Positions 17,886 through 29,848 of a stretch of 64,000 nt of DNA are shown here, piece by piece. The position numbers and the translations under genes were made by a program. A model generated the notes under the pieces. The model ran no database searches. It had not been told where the DNA came from and saw nothing but the letters and a program-made list of their open reading frames with translations. This DNA comes from Tautonia plasticadhaerens (lineage in GTDB: Bacteria; Planctomycetota; Planctomycetia; Isosphaerales; Isosphaeraceae): positions 7,316,001 through 7,380,000 of the forward strand of contig NZ_CP036426.1 of assembly GCF_007752535.1 (NCBI RefSeq). Direction: 5' to 3'. Each line of letters begins with the position of its first letter. Positions within the stretch are counted from its first letter, which is position 1.

Positions 17886-18388
17886 ATGGCTGAAGCCTTC
17901 CCCCCTCCCGCCCCGAGCCCGATGGTCGGCGTCGTCATGGGCAGCCAGTCCGACTGGGAGACCATGAGGCACGCCTCGGATCTGCTGACCGAGCTGGGGG
18001 TCCCCCACGAGGTCCGGGTCGTGTCGGCGCACCGGACCCCCGACCGGCTGGTCTCCTACGGCAGGGAGGCCGAGGGCCGGGGGCTCCAGGTCATCATCGC
18101 CGGGGCCGGTGGGGCGGCCCACCTGCCGGGGATGCTGGCGGCCGTCTCGGAGCTGCCGGTCCTGGGCGTCCCGGTCGAGAGCAAGGCCCTGAGGGGGGTC
18201 GACTCCCTGCTCTCGATCGTCCAGATGCCCCGGGGGGTGCCGGTCGGCACCCTGGCGATCGGCGCCCCGGGGGCCGCCAACGCGGCCCTGCTGGCGGCGG
18301 CGATCCTGGCCCGGCAGGACCCGGAGATCCGCGACGCCCTGGCCGCCTTCCGGGCCCGGCAGACCGGGTCGGTCCCGGAGCGGCCAAT

Positions 18389-18392
<4 letters not shown>
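17886..18392 (+). CDS. purE: 5-(carboxyamino)imidazole ribonucleotide mutase
   Basis: The 168-residue protein has the class I PurE signature: [10 protein letters not shown] near the N-terminus, [13 protein letters not shown] (catalytic His) and [14 protein letters not shown]. PurE converts N5-carboxyaminoimidazole ribonucleotide to the 4-carboxy isomer in de novo purine synthesis. Its stop overlaps the purK start (ATGA), so the pair is translationally coupled, the usual purEK arrangement. Length is typical. Confidence 0.97.
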
Positions 18393-19558
<1,166 letters not shown>

Positions 19559-19592
19559 GGATCGGCCGATCCCCCAGCCCCGGCAGAACCCC

Positions 19593-20513
19593 TCAATCCC
19601 GGTCCCCGACCCTGGCCCCCAGGCGAGCCGCCAGCACCCGGTCTCGCCCCCCGGAATCCCGAAGCACCCTGATGTCCTCATACTCCGAGCCGAACGTATG
19701 GGCCACGCGGACCGCCGACTCCCCTTGATCGTGCTCGTGCTCCAGGAACACCCGACCGCCGGGCGAGAGCAGGAGGCGGGCCTCATCGAGGATCCGGCGG
19801 TGGAAGTCCAGGCCGTCGGCGCCCCCGTCGAGCGCCAGGAGGGGCTCGTGCCCGGCCACGGCCGGGCCCATGGCCTCGATCCCCCCGGACGGGATGTAAG
19901 GCGGGTTGGAGACGATCAGGTCGAACCGCCGACCGGCCGCGATCCGGGCCGCCGGCTCGGCCAGGTCGCCCTGCCCGAGCCGGATCCGGCCGGTCATCCC
20001 GTGCCGTCGGACGTTCCGGTCGGCCACCGCGAGGGCCTCGCCGCTCAGGTCGGTGGCGACGACGTCCGCCCCCGGCAGCCGGTCGGCCAGGGTGATCGCC
20101 ACGCAGCCGCTGCCGCAGCAGAGCTCCAGCACCAGGGGACGGTCGGGGAGCGGCCGGGCTCGGACGTCGTCGAGGACGATCCGGACCAGTTCCTCGGTGT
20201 CCCTCCGGGGGATGAGCGTGCCCCGGGACACCTCGAAGATCCTGCCGCAGAAGGGGGAGAACCCAAGGACGTAGGCGATCGGCTCGCCCTGCTCGACCCT
20301 CCGGATCAGGCCGTCGATCCGCCCCTGCTCCCGAGCGGTCGGCGGCCGGTCCAGCCCGCCGAGTTCATTCCCCGGCTCGACCCCGAGCACGACGGCCGCC
20401 AGCAGGTCGACGCTCGGCCTTGGGTCCTTGACCCCGTCGAGCCGGTCGAGGCGGTCGGCCACAGCCTCCAGCGCCGATCGGAGGGTGGTCCGGGTTCCCA
20501 GGTCGCTGCTCAT
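19593..20513 (-). CDS. prmC: Peptide chain release factor N5-glutamine methyltransferase
   Basis: I start at the ATG 20511-20513 (MSSDLGTRTTLR), giving 306 residues; the frame extends upstream only as Arg/Gly-rich shadow. The N-terminal helical domain is followed by GEPIAYVLGFSPFCGRIFEV and LIPRRDTEELV, typical of PrmC, then the SAM-binding loop LELCCGSGCVAI and the catalytic NPPY motif (DLIVSNPPYIPS). PrmC methylates the Gln of the GGQ motif in release factors. The Cys-Cys in the SAM loop replaces the more usual Gly-Thr but the glycines are kept. Confidence 0.9.
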   Translation of the reverse strand: MSSDLGTRTTLRSALEAVADRLDRLDGVKDPRPSVDLLAAVVLGVEPGNELGGLDRPPTAREQGRIDGLIRRVEQGEPIAYVLGFSPFCGRIFEVSRGTLIPRRDTEELVRIVLDDVRARPLPDRPLVLELCCGSGCVAITLADRLPGADVVATDLSGEALAVADRNVRRHGMTGRIRLGQGDLAEPAARIAAGRRFDLIVSNPPYIPSGGIEAMGPAVAGHEPLLALDGGADGLDFHRRILDEARLLLSPGGRVFLEHEHDQGESAVRVAHTFGSEYEDIRVLRDSGGRDRVLAARLGARVGDRD

Positions 20514-20626
20514 GGTCGTCGTTCCCGGAGGGGGCTTCGGATGCGATCCGCCCCCCTCCGGAGCAAGATCGGGGCCGTCGCCTCCCCGGCCGTCCCGGCG
20601 GCCCCGCCCTCGCAGGGAGCCTGACC

Positions 20627-21238
20627 ATGCGACGCCCCCAGGTCTCGCCCGGCACCCCGGCCCGATCGGCGACCCCGCTGCGCCCCTCCGGCAAGGTCTC
20701 CATCGAGGGCCGGACCTTCGACGCCCGGGCCGCCGGCTCCTGGATCGACGCCGACCAGCCCGTCTCGGTCCACCGGGTCGACGGCTTCGGCCTGGTCGTC
20801 GGCCCGCCGGGGACCTCCCCCCTTCCCCGTGACGACGGCCCATCGGGCCTGGATGGGAGTGACCCCGATTCGTACCGCCCGCCCTCCCGGCTGGAACGCC
20901 ACCTCTCGGGCCTGATCGCCTTCGGCGCCCTGGGGACCGGGGGGGCCGGGCTCCTCCTGCTCGCCCTGGCGTTCCGGGTCGGGCCCCGGGACTTGCTCTA
21001 CCTCCTCGCCCCGGTCCTGGTCGGCGGGGCGGCCTCCGGAGCGGCGCTCTACGGCCTGGCCTGCCTGGCGATCGGGCTCCTCGGGCGGGCCTCCCGGCTG
21101 TTGGGCCGCCCCGGCCCGGTCGGGCTGCTGGCCCGGGTCCTCGCCTCGCCGCTGGAGGTGCTGCTGGTCCTCACGATGCTGGCGATCGCCGCCGCCGGCT
21201 TGCTGCTGGTGGCCGGATCCGGGGCCGATCCCCCCTGA
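20627..21238 (+). CDS. Membrane protein with NfeD-like OB fold
   Basis: The 203-residue protein opens with ATPLRPSGKVSIEGRTFDARA, a pattern of the C-terminal OB-fold domain of NfeD proteins, followed by three or four hydrophobic segments from about residue 93 onward (LSGLIAFGALGTGGAGLLLL, LLYLLAPVLVGGAASGAALY, LLVLTMLAIAAAGLLLVAG). The order OB domain then membrane segments is inverted relative to ordinary NfeD. It precedes the bat operon by about 90 bases and could be co-transcribed. The NfeD link is moderate. Confidence 0.6.
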   Translation: MRRPQVSPGTPARSATPLRPSGKVSIEGRTFDARAAGSWIDADQPVSVHRVDGFGLVVGPPGTSPLPRDDGPSGLDGSDPDSYRPPSRLERHLSGLIAFGALGTGGAGLLLLALAFRVGPRDLLYLLAPVLVGGAASGAALYGLACLAIGLLGRASRLLGRPGPVGLLARVLASPLEVLLVLTMLAIAAAGLLLVAGSGADPP

Positions 21239-21330
21239 TGCCCTTCACCCCCCCGAGTCACGATGGATCGAGGACGACCGACCCGATCCGAACCGATCCG
21301 ATCCGATCCGACTGGAGGCCGTGACGGCCG

Positions 21331-22344
21331 ATGCGACTCGCCGAACCGTACTGGCTGCTGCTCCTGGTGCTGCTGCCGATCCCCTGGCTGGCCGACCGGG
21401 CACGCCCGAGGATCCGCTGGCCCTCGCTGGGGCTGTTCCCGCCGAGGGGGTGGAAGGCGGGCGGTTCGGGATGGGCGAGTCACGCATCGACCGCGATCCG
21501 GACGGCGGCGATCGGCTGCGTCGTCCTGGCGATGGCCCGCCCGCAGACGGTCGCCGGGAAGACGCGGATCCGGAGCCAGGGCGTGGCCATCGTCGTCGCC
21601 GTCGACCAGAGCTTCACCATGACCGCCGAGGACATCCCCGGCGAGGGCGGCGCGTCGATCTCCCGCCTGGAGGCCGCCCGCCGCACGGTCGACCGCTTCA
21701 TCCTCGGCCGGCCCGACGACCTGATCGGCCTGGTCACCTTCGCCACCTACCCCGACCTCGCCTGCCCGCCGACCCTGGACCACGAGGCCCTCCGGGCCCT
21801 GGTCGCCGGCGTCGAGCCGGCCCGGCCGGGGGAGAACGCCACGAACATCGGCGACGCGATCGCCTGGTCGCTGCAGGCCGCCCTCGGCGCCGAGGCCGAC
21901 CGGCGGGCGATCATCCTCCTCACCGACGGCCAGAACCAGCCGGATGCTTCCGCCACCCCCGACTGGCTCGAACCCGACGAGGCCGCCAGGCTCGTCCGAC
22001 GCCTCGGCGCCCGGCTCTACGCGATCGGCCTCGGCGCCCCGGGGGGGACCGTCCGGATCGGGGTCCCCGGCACCGACATCTCCTACCCCGAGACCCTCCG
22101 GGAGGGCTACGACCCCGAGGCCCTGGTCCGATGGGCCGACCTCGGCGGCGGCAAAGCCTTCGGGGCCGAGGACTCCGAGGCCCTCGACCGGGTCTTCGAC
22201 CGGATCAACGCCCTGGAGACGTCCCCGATCACCGGCGAGATCCTGACCCGGTATCAGGAGGAGTTCCCGCCGCTGGTCGTCGCCGCCCTCGCCCTGCTCT
22301 CGATCGACCGCCTGACGGCCGCCCTCCGGCCGAAGCTGCCCTGA
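21331..22344 (+). CDS. BatA-like von Willebrand factor A membrane protein
   Basis: The 337-residue protein has an N-terminal membrane segment (YWLLLLVLLPIPWLAD), a second at about 56-70, a von Willebrand A domain (about 84-290) and a C-terminal hydrophobic segment, the BatA layout. The metal-binding MIDAS site reads DQSFT (Asp92, Ser94, Thr96) rather than DxSxS, a conservative but unusual change. Later motifs NIGDAIAWSL and LLTDGQNQ are canonical. Bat proteins act at the inner membrane, usually with a MoxR ATPase and a DUF58 protein; neither is in the window. Confidence 0.85.
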   Translation: MRLAEPYWLLLLVLLPIPWLADRARPRIRWPSLGLFPPRGWKAGGSGWASHASTAIRTAAIGCVVLAMARPQTVAGKTRIRSQGVAIVVAVDQSFTMTAEDIPGEGGASISRLEAARRTVDRFILGRPDDLIGLVTFATYPDLACPPTLDHEALRALVAGVEPARPGENATNIGDAIAWSLQAALGAEADRRAIILLTDGQNQPDASATPDWLEPDEAARLVRRLGARLYAIGLGAPGGTVRIGVPGTDISYPETLREGYDPEALVRWADLGGGKAFGAEDSEALDRVFDRINALETSPITGEILTRYQEEFPPLVVAALALLSIDRLTAALRPKLP

Positions 22345-22401
22345 GCCGTCGCGATTGGCCGCCGACCCCTGTCCTCGATTCCGTCCCCCGGAGCCCCTCC
22401 C

Positions 22402-24236
<1,835 letters not shown>

Positions 24237-24243
<7 letters not shown>

Positions 24244-25667
24244 TCCGAATCCTCCCGTCGCCTCCGCCATCCCCGAGGCCGGGCCGACCGGGACACCCCG
24301 ACTCCTGGCCCGGCAATCCCCCGTGCGGGCTGGAGCCGGGGCCGGGGCCGGCCCGCCCCGCTCCCCGTCGGGCCGAGGGACCGGCGCCCTCGGGTCGTCC
24401 CAAGCCCGGCGGGCGCGTCCTGCCGGCGTTCGTCGGGATGGCGGTCGTCCTGGCGGTCGCGCCGGGCCCGTCGACGGCGGCCGGGCAGGCCGAGGGGCTG
24501 CCGGTGCGAGTCGAGGCGTCGACCCGGGGGCCGCACTACGTCGGCCAGGCGATCCCGTTCCGGGTCCTCGTCACGGCCGGGGCGACCGAGCCGACCGTCG
24601 AGGCGCCGACCGCTCCCGAGCTGGACGTGATCCCGGCGACGGTCGAGGTGAGGCCGGTGTCAGCCAGCTCGATCGGGACGATCGTCCAGGAGACGAACCT
24701 GTATCGGTTCACCTACTTCCTCGTCCCCCGTCGGGCCGGGCCGATGCTCGTGCCCGCCTTCCGGGCGAGGGCCGACGGCCGATCGGGCGCCAGCGGCCCG
24801 ACCCGGCTGGAGCCGAAGCTGCCGCCGTCCGAAGGGCGGCCCTCGTGGTTCCTGGGGGGGATCGGGCCGCTCGAGGTGGGGGTGGTCGCCCGGCCGGGGG
24901 CGACCCGGCTGGGGGAATCGGCGGTGGTGGAAGTCACACTCGACGGCCCCGGCGCGCTCGGGTCGACGAATCGCCCGACGCTCCGGCTGGGTGACGGGTC
25001 CGAGGACGGGGCGGCGGTCGAGCCCATGCCGCCGAGGTCGAGCGACTCGCCGCCGTCCCGCACCTTCCCGTTCCGGGTCCGGCCGGGGTCGGCCGGGACG
25101 ACCACGATCGAGCCAGTGCTCGTCTCCTGGTTCGACCCGGGGTCGAGGTCATACCGGACGGTCGGCTCCGGCGGCGTCTCGCTCCGGGTGGAGGACCCTC
25201 CCGGGTTCGACCCCTCGGCCATTGAGGTGGCGAGCGTCGGGGAGGAGCCGAGGGCGAGGGGCCCCGGCGATCGCCTCGGGGCCGCGCTGGCCGCGATCGG
25301 GGCGGCCGGCTCGGCGGGCGTGCTTTCGGTCCTGGCCTGGGGGTGGGGACGGCGACGGCGGCGGTCGCCGGGCCGCTTCGCGAGGCGGCAGGCCGCCCGG
25401 ATCGAGGCCGCCGACGCACCGACGAGGGCAGGGCTGGTGTCCGAGGCGCTGGCGGGCTACCTCAGCCGGGCGATCGGCCATCCGGGAGGTGAGCTGACCC
25501 CTCCCGAGGCCCGGGGGGCGATCGGGCTGGCCACGGGCGATCCCGGGCTGGCCGATCGGGCGGCCCGACTCGTCGAGGCCTGCGACACGGCCCGCTATTC
25601 CGGCCGGGCGGGGGGGGGGACGGCCTGGGGGATGCGGCGGGGCTGTTCCGGGATCTGGCCCGGGTGA
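24237..25667 (+). CDS. BatD-like protein, C-terminus possibly frameshifted
   Basis: The ATG at 24237 overlaps the previous stop. The first 60 residues are Pro/Arg-rich, and the signal-like segment VGMAVVLAVAPGPSTAAG suggests the real start may be lower (ATG 24438). Beta-sandwich sequence like BatD follows (HYVGQAIPFRVLVTAG; FTYFLVPRRAGPMLVPAFRA), then a membrane segment (LGAALAAIGAAGSAGVLSVLAW) and a helical cytoplasmic tail. The tail ends abruptly after a run of ten G (25610-25619). With one more G the frame would continue DGLGDAAGLFRDLARVR and end at 25748-25750, a more BatD-like end. The annotated end may thus be a sequencing error, a mutation or a slippery site. Confidence 0.72.
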
Positions 25668-25735
25668 GATCGACCGGAATCGGCCGATCGACGGCGGCCG
25701 GCGGTGACCCGCCGGCCTCGGCATCGAGCAATCGG

Positions 25736-25762
25736 GTGGGGGCCGCATGAGGGGGCCCCCAC
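25736..25762 (+). terminator. Hairpin after the bat operon
   Basis: GTGGGGGCC (25736-25744) and GGCCCCCAC (25754-25762) form a perfect 9-bp stem with a 9-base loop. It lies between the bat operon and the convergent helicase gene. Confidence 0.5.
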
Positions 25763-25888
25763 GTCTCGCGTCGGCCGACGGCCCGACCGTGACGGTCCGG
25801 GCATCGGCCGGAATCATCGGGCGGCGGTCGCCGCCGGGGCGGGTCGGTGTTCGGTCCGACCCGCTCGATTCGCATCACTCAGGTGGGA

Positions 25889-27100
25889 TCAGAGGTAGCT
25901 GAACAATTCCTTGAAGGCGCCCCGCTTCTGCTCGGCCTTGACCGAGGCATTGTGGGCCTCGTAGTCGCCGAGGTCCAGCGGAGGGATGGTCCGGTTCATC
26001 AGCATCTCGATGTTGGTCAGCGGATCGCCCTGATCGGGGGTGACGAACAGGTAGGCGACGCCGTTGCGTCCCATCCGGCCGGTCCGGCCGATCCGGTGGA
26101 CGTAGTTCTCCGGGTCCTCCGGGATGTCGTAGTTGACGACGTGGCTGATGCCGTCGACGTCGATGCCCCGGCCGACCACGTCGGTGGCCACCAGGACGGG
26201 GATCTCCCCCGTGCGGAAGGCCTTCATCACCTTGTCGCGGGAGGTCTGGGGCAGGTCGCCGTGGATCACGGCCACGCCCTTGACGACGCGACGGATGCGG
26301 TCGGCCAGCTTGTCGGCCCCGCGCTTGGTGCGGGTGAAGACGAGGCACTGCTCGGGTTGCTCACGCTGGAGCAGGTGGACCAGCAGCTCGGTCTTCTTGT
26401 CCTGGTCGACGGTGACGTAGAACTGGTTGACGGTCTCGGCCGACGGCTCGTCCTTGGAGAGGAGCATCTCGACGGGCTCGAACATGTACTTGTCGGCCAG
26501 GCGGCGGATCTCCGGCTCGATGGTGGCCGAGAGCAGCAGCGTCTGGTGCGGGTCGGGGACCCGTCGGAGGATCTTCTCGATGTCGGGGCGGAACCCGATG
26601 TCGAGCATGCGGTCGGCCTCGTCCAGGACGACGTGCACGACGTCGCCGAGGTACAGGGTGCCGCGACGGATGTGGTCGATGACCCGACCGGGGGTGCCGA
26701 CGACGATGTCGACGCCGCGCTGCAGCGCCCGCAACTGCTTCTCGATCGGCTGGCCGCCGTAGACGGCGCAGATGGCCACGTCGCGATTGGCCGCGAGGTT
26801 GTCCATCTCGGCGACGATCTGCTGGGCCAGTTCCCGGGTCGGCGCGAGGATCAGGGCCTGGGGGCCCTTGCCGCGCTCTTCCAGCATCTCGATCAGCGGG
26901 ATGCCGAAGGCGGCCGTCTTGCCGGTGCCGGTCTTGGCCTGGCCGATGATGTCGCTGCCGTCCAGCGCCTCGGGGATGACGGCGGCCTGGATCGGAGAAG
27001 GGGTGATGTAGCGGATGCGTCGCAAGGCTTCGAGCATCTCGGGGCTGAGCCCCAGGTCGGAGAAGTCGATTTCCGGCTCCTCAACGGCTCGCTGGATCAA
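25889..27100 (-). CDS. DEAD-box ATP-dependent RNA helicase
   Basis: The 403-residue protein has all motifs in order: Q motif (ITPSPIQAAVIP), I AKTGTGKT, Ia PTRELAQQ, Ib TPGRVID, II DEAD, III SAT, IV VFTRTKRGAD, V ATDVVGRGID, VI HRIGRTGR. It stops soon after the helicase core (KRGAFKELFSYL), so it lacks the basic RhlE or CsdA tails. It unwinds short RNA duplexes, likely in ribosome assembly or RNA decay. The exact subfamily is not resolved. Confidence 0.95.
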   Translation of the reverse strand: MIQRAVEEPEIDFSDLGLSPEMLEALRRIRYITPSPIQAAVIPEALDGSDIIGQAKTGTGKTAAFGIPLIEMLEERGKGPQALILAPTRELAQQIVAEMDNLAANRDVAICAVYGGQPIEKQLRALQRGVDIVVGTPGRVIDHIRRGTLYLGDVVHVVLDEADRMLDIGFRPDIEKILRRVPDPHQTLLLSATIEPEIRRLADKYMFEPVEMLLSKDEPSAETVNQFYVTVDQDKKTELLVHLLQREQPEQCLVFTRTKRGADKLADRIRRVVKGVAVIHGDLPQTSRDKVMKAFRTGEIPVLVATDVVGRGIDVDGISHVVNYDIPEDPENYVHRIGRTGRMGRNGVAYLFVTPDQGDPLTNIEMLMNRTIPPLDLGDYEAHNASVKAEQKRGAFKELFSYL

Positions 27101-27191
27101 AAAGACCTCCTCGTGGGGGATGGTCGGGGTTCAGAGGTGGGATCGGGGCGAACAATGCCCCGAGGTTGGAAGGGATTGCGTCGATCCTTTC

Positions 27192-27220
27192 ACGCTAACT
27201 TGCCAGACGCCGCCGGTCAA
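27192..27220 (-). promoter_or_regulatory. Probable promoter of the helicase gene
   Basis: On the minus strand TTGACC (27215-27220) and TAGCGT (27192-27197) are spaced by 17 bases, about 90 bases before the helicase start. The remainder of the divergent gap 27101-27401 shows nothing else I can support. Confidence 0.45.
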
Positions 27221-27401
27221 GGCGGAACGGACGGCCGGGGCGTTCGGGCCGGGCCCTTGCGGGGTCATGCACCTACCGATACGCTTTTCCTAGGATACGG
27301 TCGATCGCCGAGGGCGGTTCGATCCGGCCGCGGACGCGGGCCGGTTCGGGCGGCCCGAGGCCCTGATCCGCCCCCGTCTTGTCTCCCGGGAGCCTCGCGC
27401 C

Positions 27402-27611
27402 ATGGCCGACCAACCGAACTCCGGCGGCGACATCCAGCAGAAGTATCGTCAGTTTCTCGACCTGCTGCCGCTGACCATCAGCCTCGCCGGCCTGCCCCCG
27501 AGCGAGGGACGATTGTTCACCGAGGACCAGATCGAGGCGCGCGCCATGACGGTCCGCCACGCATATCGGGTCGCAAAATCGACGGTCAGGGAACTGCTGG
27601 GCGGGTCGTAA
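27402..27611 (+). CDS. Small conserved planctomycete protein
   Basis: The 69-residue protein is helical and well balanced in composition (QQKYRQFLDLLPLTISLAGL, TEDQIEARAMTVRHAYRVAK), unlike the Arg/Pro shadow frames around it. I recall similar short proteins in other planctomycetes with the pattern KYRxFLDLLPLT...GLP.SEGR, but the function is not known. A short GC-rich hairpin with a following TT lies 37 bases downstream. Confidence 0.65.
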   Translation: MADQPNSGGDIQQKYRQFLDLLPLTISLAGLPPSEGRLFTEDQIEARAMTVRHAYRVAKSTVRELLGGS

Positions 27612-27647
27612 GAGGCGTGAGCAGGGTTCCGGCTCGGGCAGGTCAGG

Positions 27648-27664
27648 GGGCCCGATTCGGGCCC
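27648..27664 (+). terminator. Short hairpin after the 69-residue protein gene
   Basis: GGGCCCG (27648-27654) and CGGGCCC (27658-27664) form a perfect 7-bp stem with loop ATT, followed by TT. Confidence 0.4.
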
Positions 27665-27805
27665 TTCGGCGCTGGCCCGATGCGGGTGTCGAGCCGATAT
27701 GAAGGTCGTGGCGGCCGGGGGCCGCGATGCCAGCCCGGCGTCGCGGCCGGGAGCCGGCCGCCGCGTCGACCCGAGACCGACTCCCCACTCGCGAAAGGCC
27801 ATCCC

Positions 27806-28186
27806 TTGAAGACGACGCACCCCGCGGGGCACCACCGACCCCGGAAACGGCTCCGCGCCGTGCTGGTCGGGCTGGGCCTCGACGACGCCGACGCGACCCA
27901 ACGGATCATCAACGGCGATCAATGCCTGATCCTCGGCGGGTCGGAGCAGACGCACGCCGAGATGCTGGAAACGGTGCTCAGGCTCGAATCGGAGCTGGAG
28001 CGTCGCGGCCAGAGCCTCGGCGAGGTGTCGCCGGCCGACCTGGCCGACATCGCCTGGCGGATCGACTCCCCCGAGTTGCACCGGGTCGCGCTTCGGATGC
28101 ATCACGAGCTGCGCCGACGGGGGCTGAGCTTCCACGAGTCGTCCCCCGAGCTGCTGACCGAGATCAGCCTCGGCGAGGACTCCTGA
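27806..28186 (+). CDS. Conserved hypothetical protein, TTG start
   Basis: The 126-residue protein needs a TTG start (27806) because the frame has no suitable ATG before RKRLRAVLVGLGLDD. The body (RIINGDQCLILGGSEQTHAEMLET, then helices ELERRGQSLGEVSPADLADIAW) matches a pattern I recall from small planctomycete proteins with GLGLD...GGSEETH. No signal peptide, Cys pair or membrane segment is present. Function unknown. Confidence 0.6.
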   Translation: MKTTHPAGHHRPRKRLRAVLVGLGLDDADATQRIINGDQCLILGGSEQTHAEMLETVLRLESELERRGQSLGEVSPADLADIAWRIDSPELHRVALRMHHELRRRGLSFHESSPELLTEISLGEDS

Positions 28187-28367
28187 ACAGCCCTCCCGCC
28201 GCGACGACGCGGCGACGTCCCGATCCGATCGATCGTTCGATCCGACCGGGGCCGGGGCCCCGACGGCCCGGAGCTTCGGAGAGGCCAATCGACCTCCCCT
28301 CTCCCCCGCTCCGCGCCCTCGAGGCCCCGGTCCCGCCCGATCGGCCCCGAGGGCCGGGCCGGACCGA

Positions 28368-29189
28368 TCAAAGCACGTCCGAGCCGCCCAGGCGGAACAG
28401 GCGCCGGGCGTTCTCCGTCGAGATCCTCGCCAGCTCGGCGGCCTCCATGCCTCGAAGCTCGGCGATCCGGGAACAGGTGACGGCCACCCGGGCCGGCTCG
28501 TTGGTCTTGCCCCGGAAGGGGTGGGGGCTGAGGTACGGGCTATCGGTCTCCACGAGCAGCCGGTCCGCCGGCATCCGGGTGGCGACCTCCCGGAGCGGGT
28601 CGAGCGACGGGTTGCGGAAGGTCACCATCCCGGCGAACGACAGGTGCAGGCCCAGCGCGAGGAACGCCTGGGCGTCGTCCCACGTGCCGGTGAACGAATG
28701 GAGGATGCCGGGGACGGGCCTCCCCAGTCGTTCCAGCTGCGCCACGACGTCCGACTCGCACTCCCGGCAATGGATGACCACGGGGAGGTCATGCTCGGCG
28801 GCCAGGGCGAGGTGGCGGTCGAAGGAGTCCTGTTGCTGGGGGAACGGGGTGTCGTCCCAGTAGCGGTCGAGGCCCGTCTCGCCGACGGCCACGACCTTCG
28901 GCGCCCGGACCCGATCGACCACGCGTCCCCAGTCCTCGGGCCCGGCCTCGGCGACGTGGTTCGGCTGGATGCCGACGGCGGCGAAGACGCCGGGGCGGGC
29001 CGAGGCGATCCCGATCACCGCGTCGGCCGAGTCGGCCGTCGTGGCGATCGCCACCACCTGCTCGACGCCGGCCGCCCGGGCGCGATCGAGCGCGGCGTCG
29101 AGCTGATCGAGGAGCCGGGGGTCGTCGAGGTGGGCGTGGGTATCGACCAGCGGGGAGAGGCGGGGGGTGGGGGGGCGAGGCTCGGCCAC
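28368..29189 (-). CDS. tatD: TatD-family metal-dependent DNase
   Basis: The 273-residue protein shows the TatD metal-ligand pattern: VDTHAHLDDP, GETGLDRYWD, VIHCRE, LHSFTGTWDDAQ and LLVETDSPYL. TatD enzymes are 3'-5' exonucleases/deoxyribonucleases acting on single-stranded nucleic acid. It starts at a GTG (29187-29189) only four bases after the stop of the Fur-family gene, so the two probably form an operon. A G-rich stretch at the end of that gene can serve as ribosome binding site. Confidence 0.93.
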   Translation of the reverse strand: MAEPRPPTPRLSPLVDTHAHLDDPRLLDQLDAALDRARAAGVEQVVAIATTADSADAVIGIASARPGVFAAVGIQPNHVAEAGPEDWGRVVDRVRAPKVVAVGETGLDRYWDDTPFPQQQDSFDRHLALAAEHDLPVVIHCRECESDVVAQLERLGRPVPGILHSFTGTWDDAQAFLALGLHLSFAGMVTFRNPSLDPLREVATRMPADRLLVETDSPYLSPHPFRGKTNEPARVAVTCSRIAELRGMEAAELARISTENARRLFRLGGSDVL

Positions 29190-29193
29190 GGCG

Positions 29194-29694
29194 TCAGTCC
29201 CCCCGGACCGGCTGGTCGTCCCCGCCGGGGGCCGGGTCGCCGTCGAAGTAGCCGACGACCTCGAAGCGGTAGCCGGTCACCCGGAACCCTCGACGACCGA
29301 GACGGCCGACCAGTTCCGGGTCGAGCGCATCGATCAACCCGGGGGCGTAGGGGGTCGGCAGGTCCTGCACCGCCCCGGACCGGAGGCAACGGAGGTGGTA
29401 ATGGCCCTCGGTCCGGGCGTCATATCGGGCCGAGCCCTCGACGGAGGGGAGCTTGATCACCAACCCGCCGTCGACGAGCGCCTCCAGCGCGTTGTAGACG
29501 GTCGCCAGGCTGAGGCTGGGGATCGACCGCCGGACGGCCTCGAAGACCTGCTCGGCGGTCGGGTGCTGGTCGGATCGTCGCAGGAAGGCGAAGATTTCCT
29601 CGCGCTGACGGGTCGGTCGCCGGCCGGAGGCCTCCAGGGCCGCCCGCAACTCCTCGGTCTCGTCGGGAACCTCGGGCATCGAATTGCCGGTCAT
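29194..29694 (-). CDS. Fur-family regulator, PerR-like, lacking the Cys4 zinc site
   Basis: The ATG at 29694 gives 166 residues; an ATG five codons on is an alternative. Residues 30-90 are the winged helix (HPTAEQVFEAV...PSLSLATVYNALEALVDGGLV). PerR-type regulatory metal ligands can be placed at His44, Asp92, His98, His100 and Asp111 (YDARTEGHYHLRC). Only one of the four structural-zinc cysteines is present: Cys103, with Ser106 where the partner should be, and no C-terminal CxxC. In PerR the regulatory site senses peroxide by His oxidation. The regulon is unknown; tatD follows immediately. Confidence 0.85.
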   Translation of the reverse strand: MTGNSMPEVPDETEELRAALEASGRRPTRQREEIFAFLRRSDQHPTAEQVFEAVRRSIPSLSLATVYNALEALVDGGLVIKLPSVEGSARYDARTEGHYHLRCLRSGAVQDLPTPYAPGLIDALDPELVGRLGRRGFRVTGYRFEVVGYFDGDPAPGGDDQPVRGD

Positions 29695-29848
29695 GCGGGG
29701 GCCGGGCCGATCGGGGGGACCATCCCCGCGCGGCCGATGGATTCGTCTGCTCGTTGACCGCCATTGTCCGGGGGCGACGGCCCCGGAGTCAACCGCCGCC
29801 GGGACGGACGAGGGCGTCCGTCCCGGCGGCCGGCCGGTCGGTCGTGGG

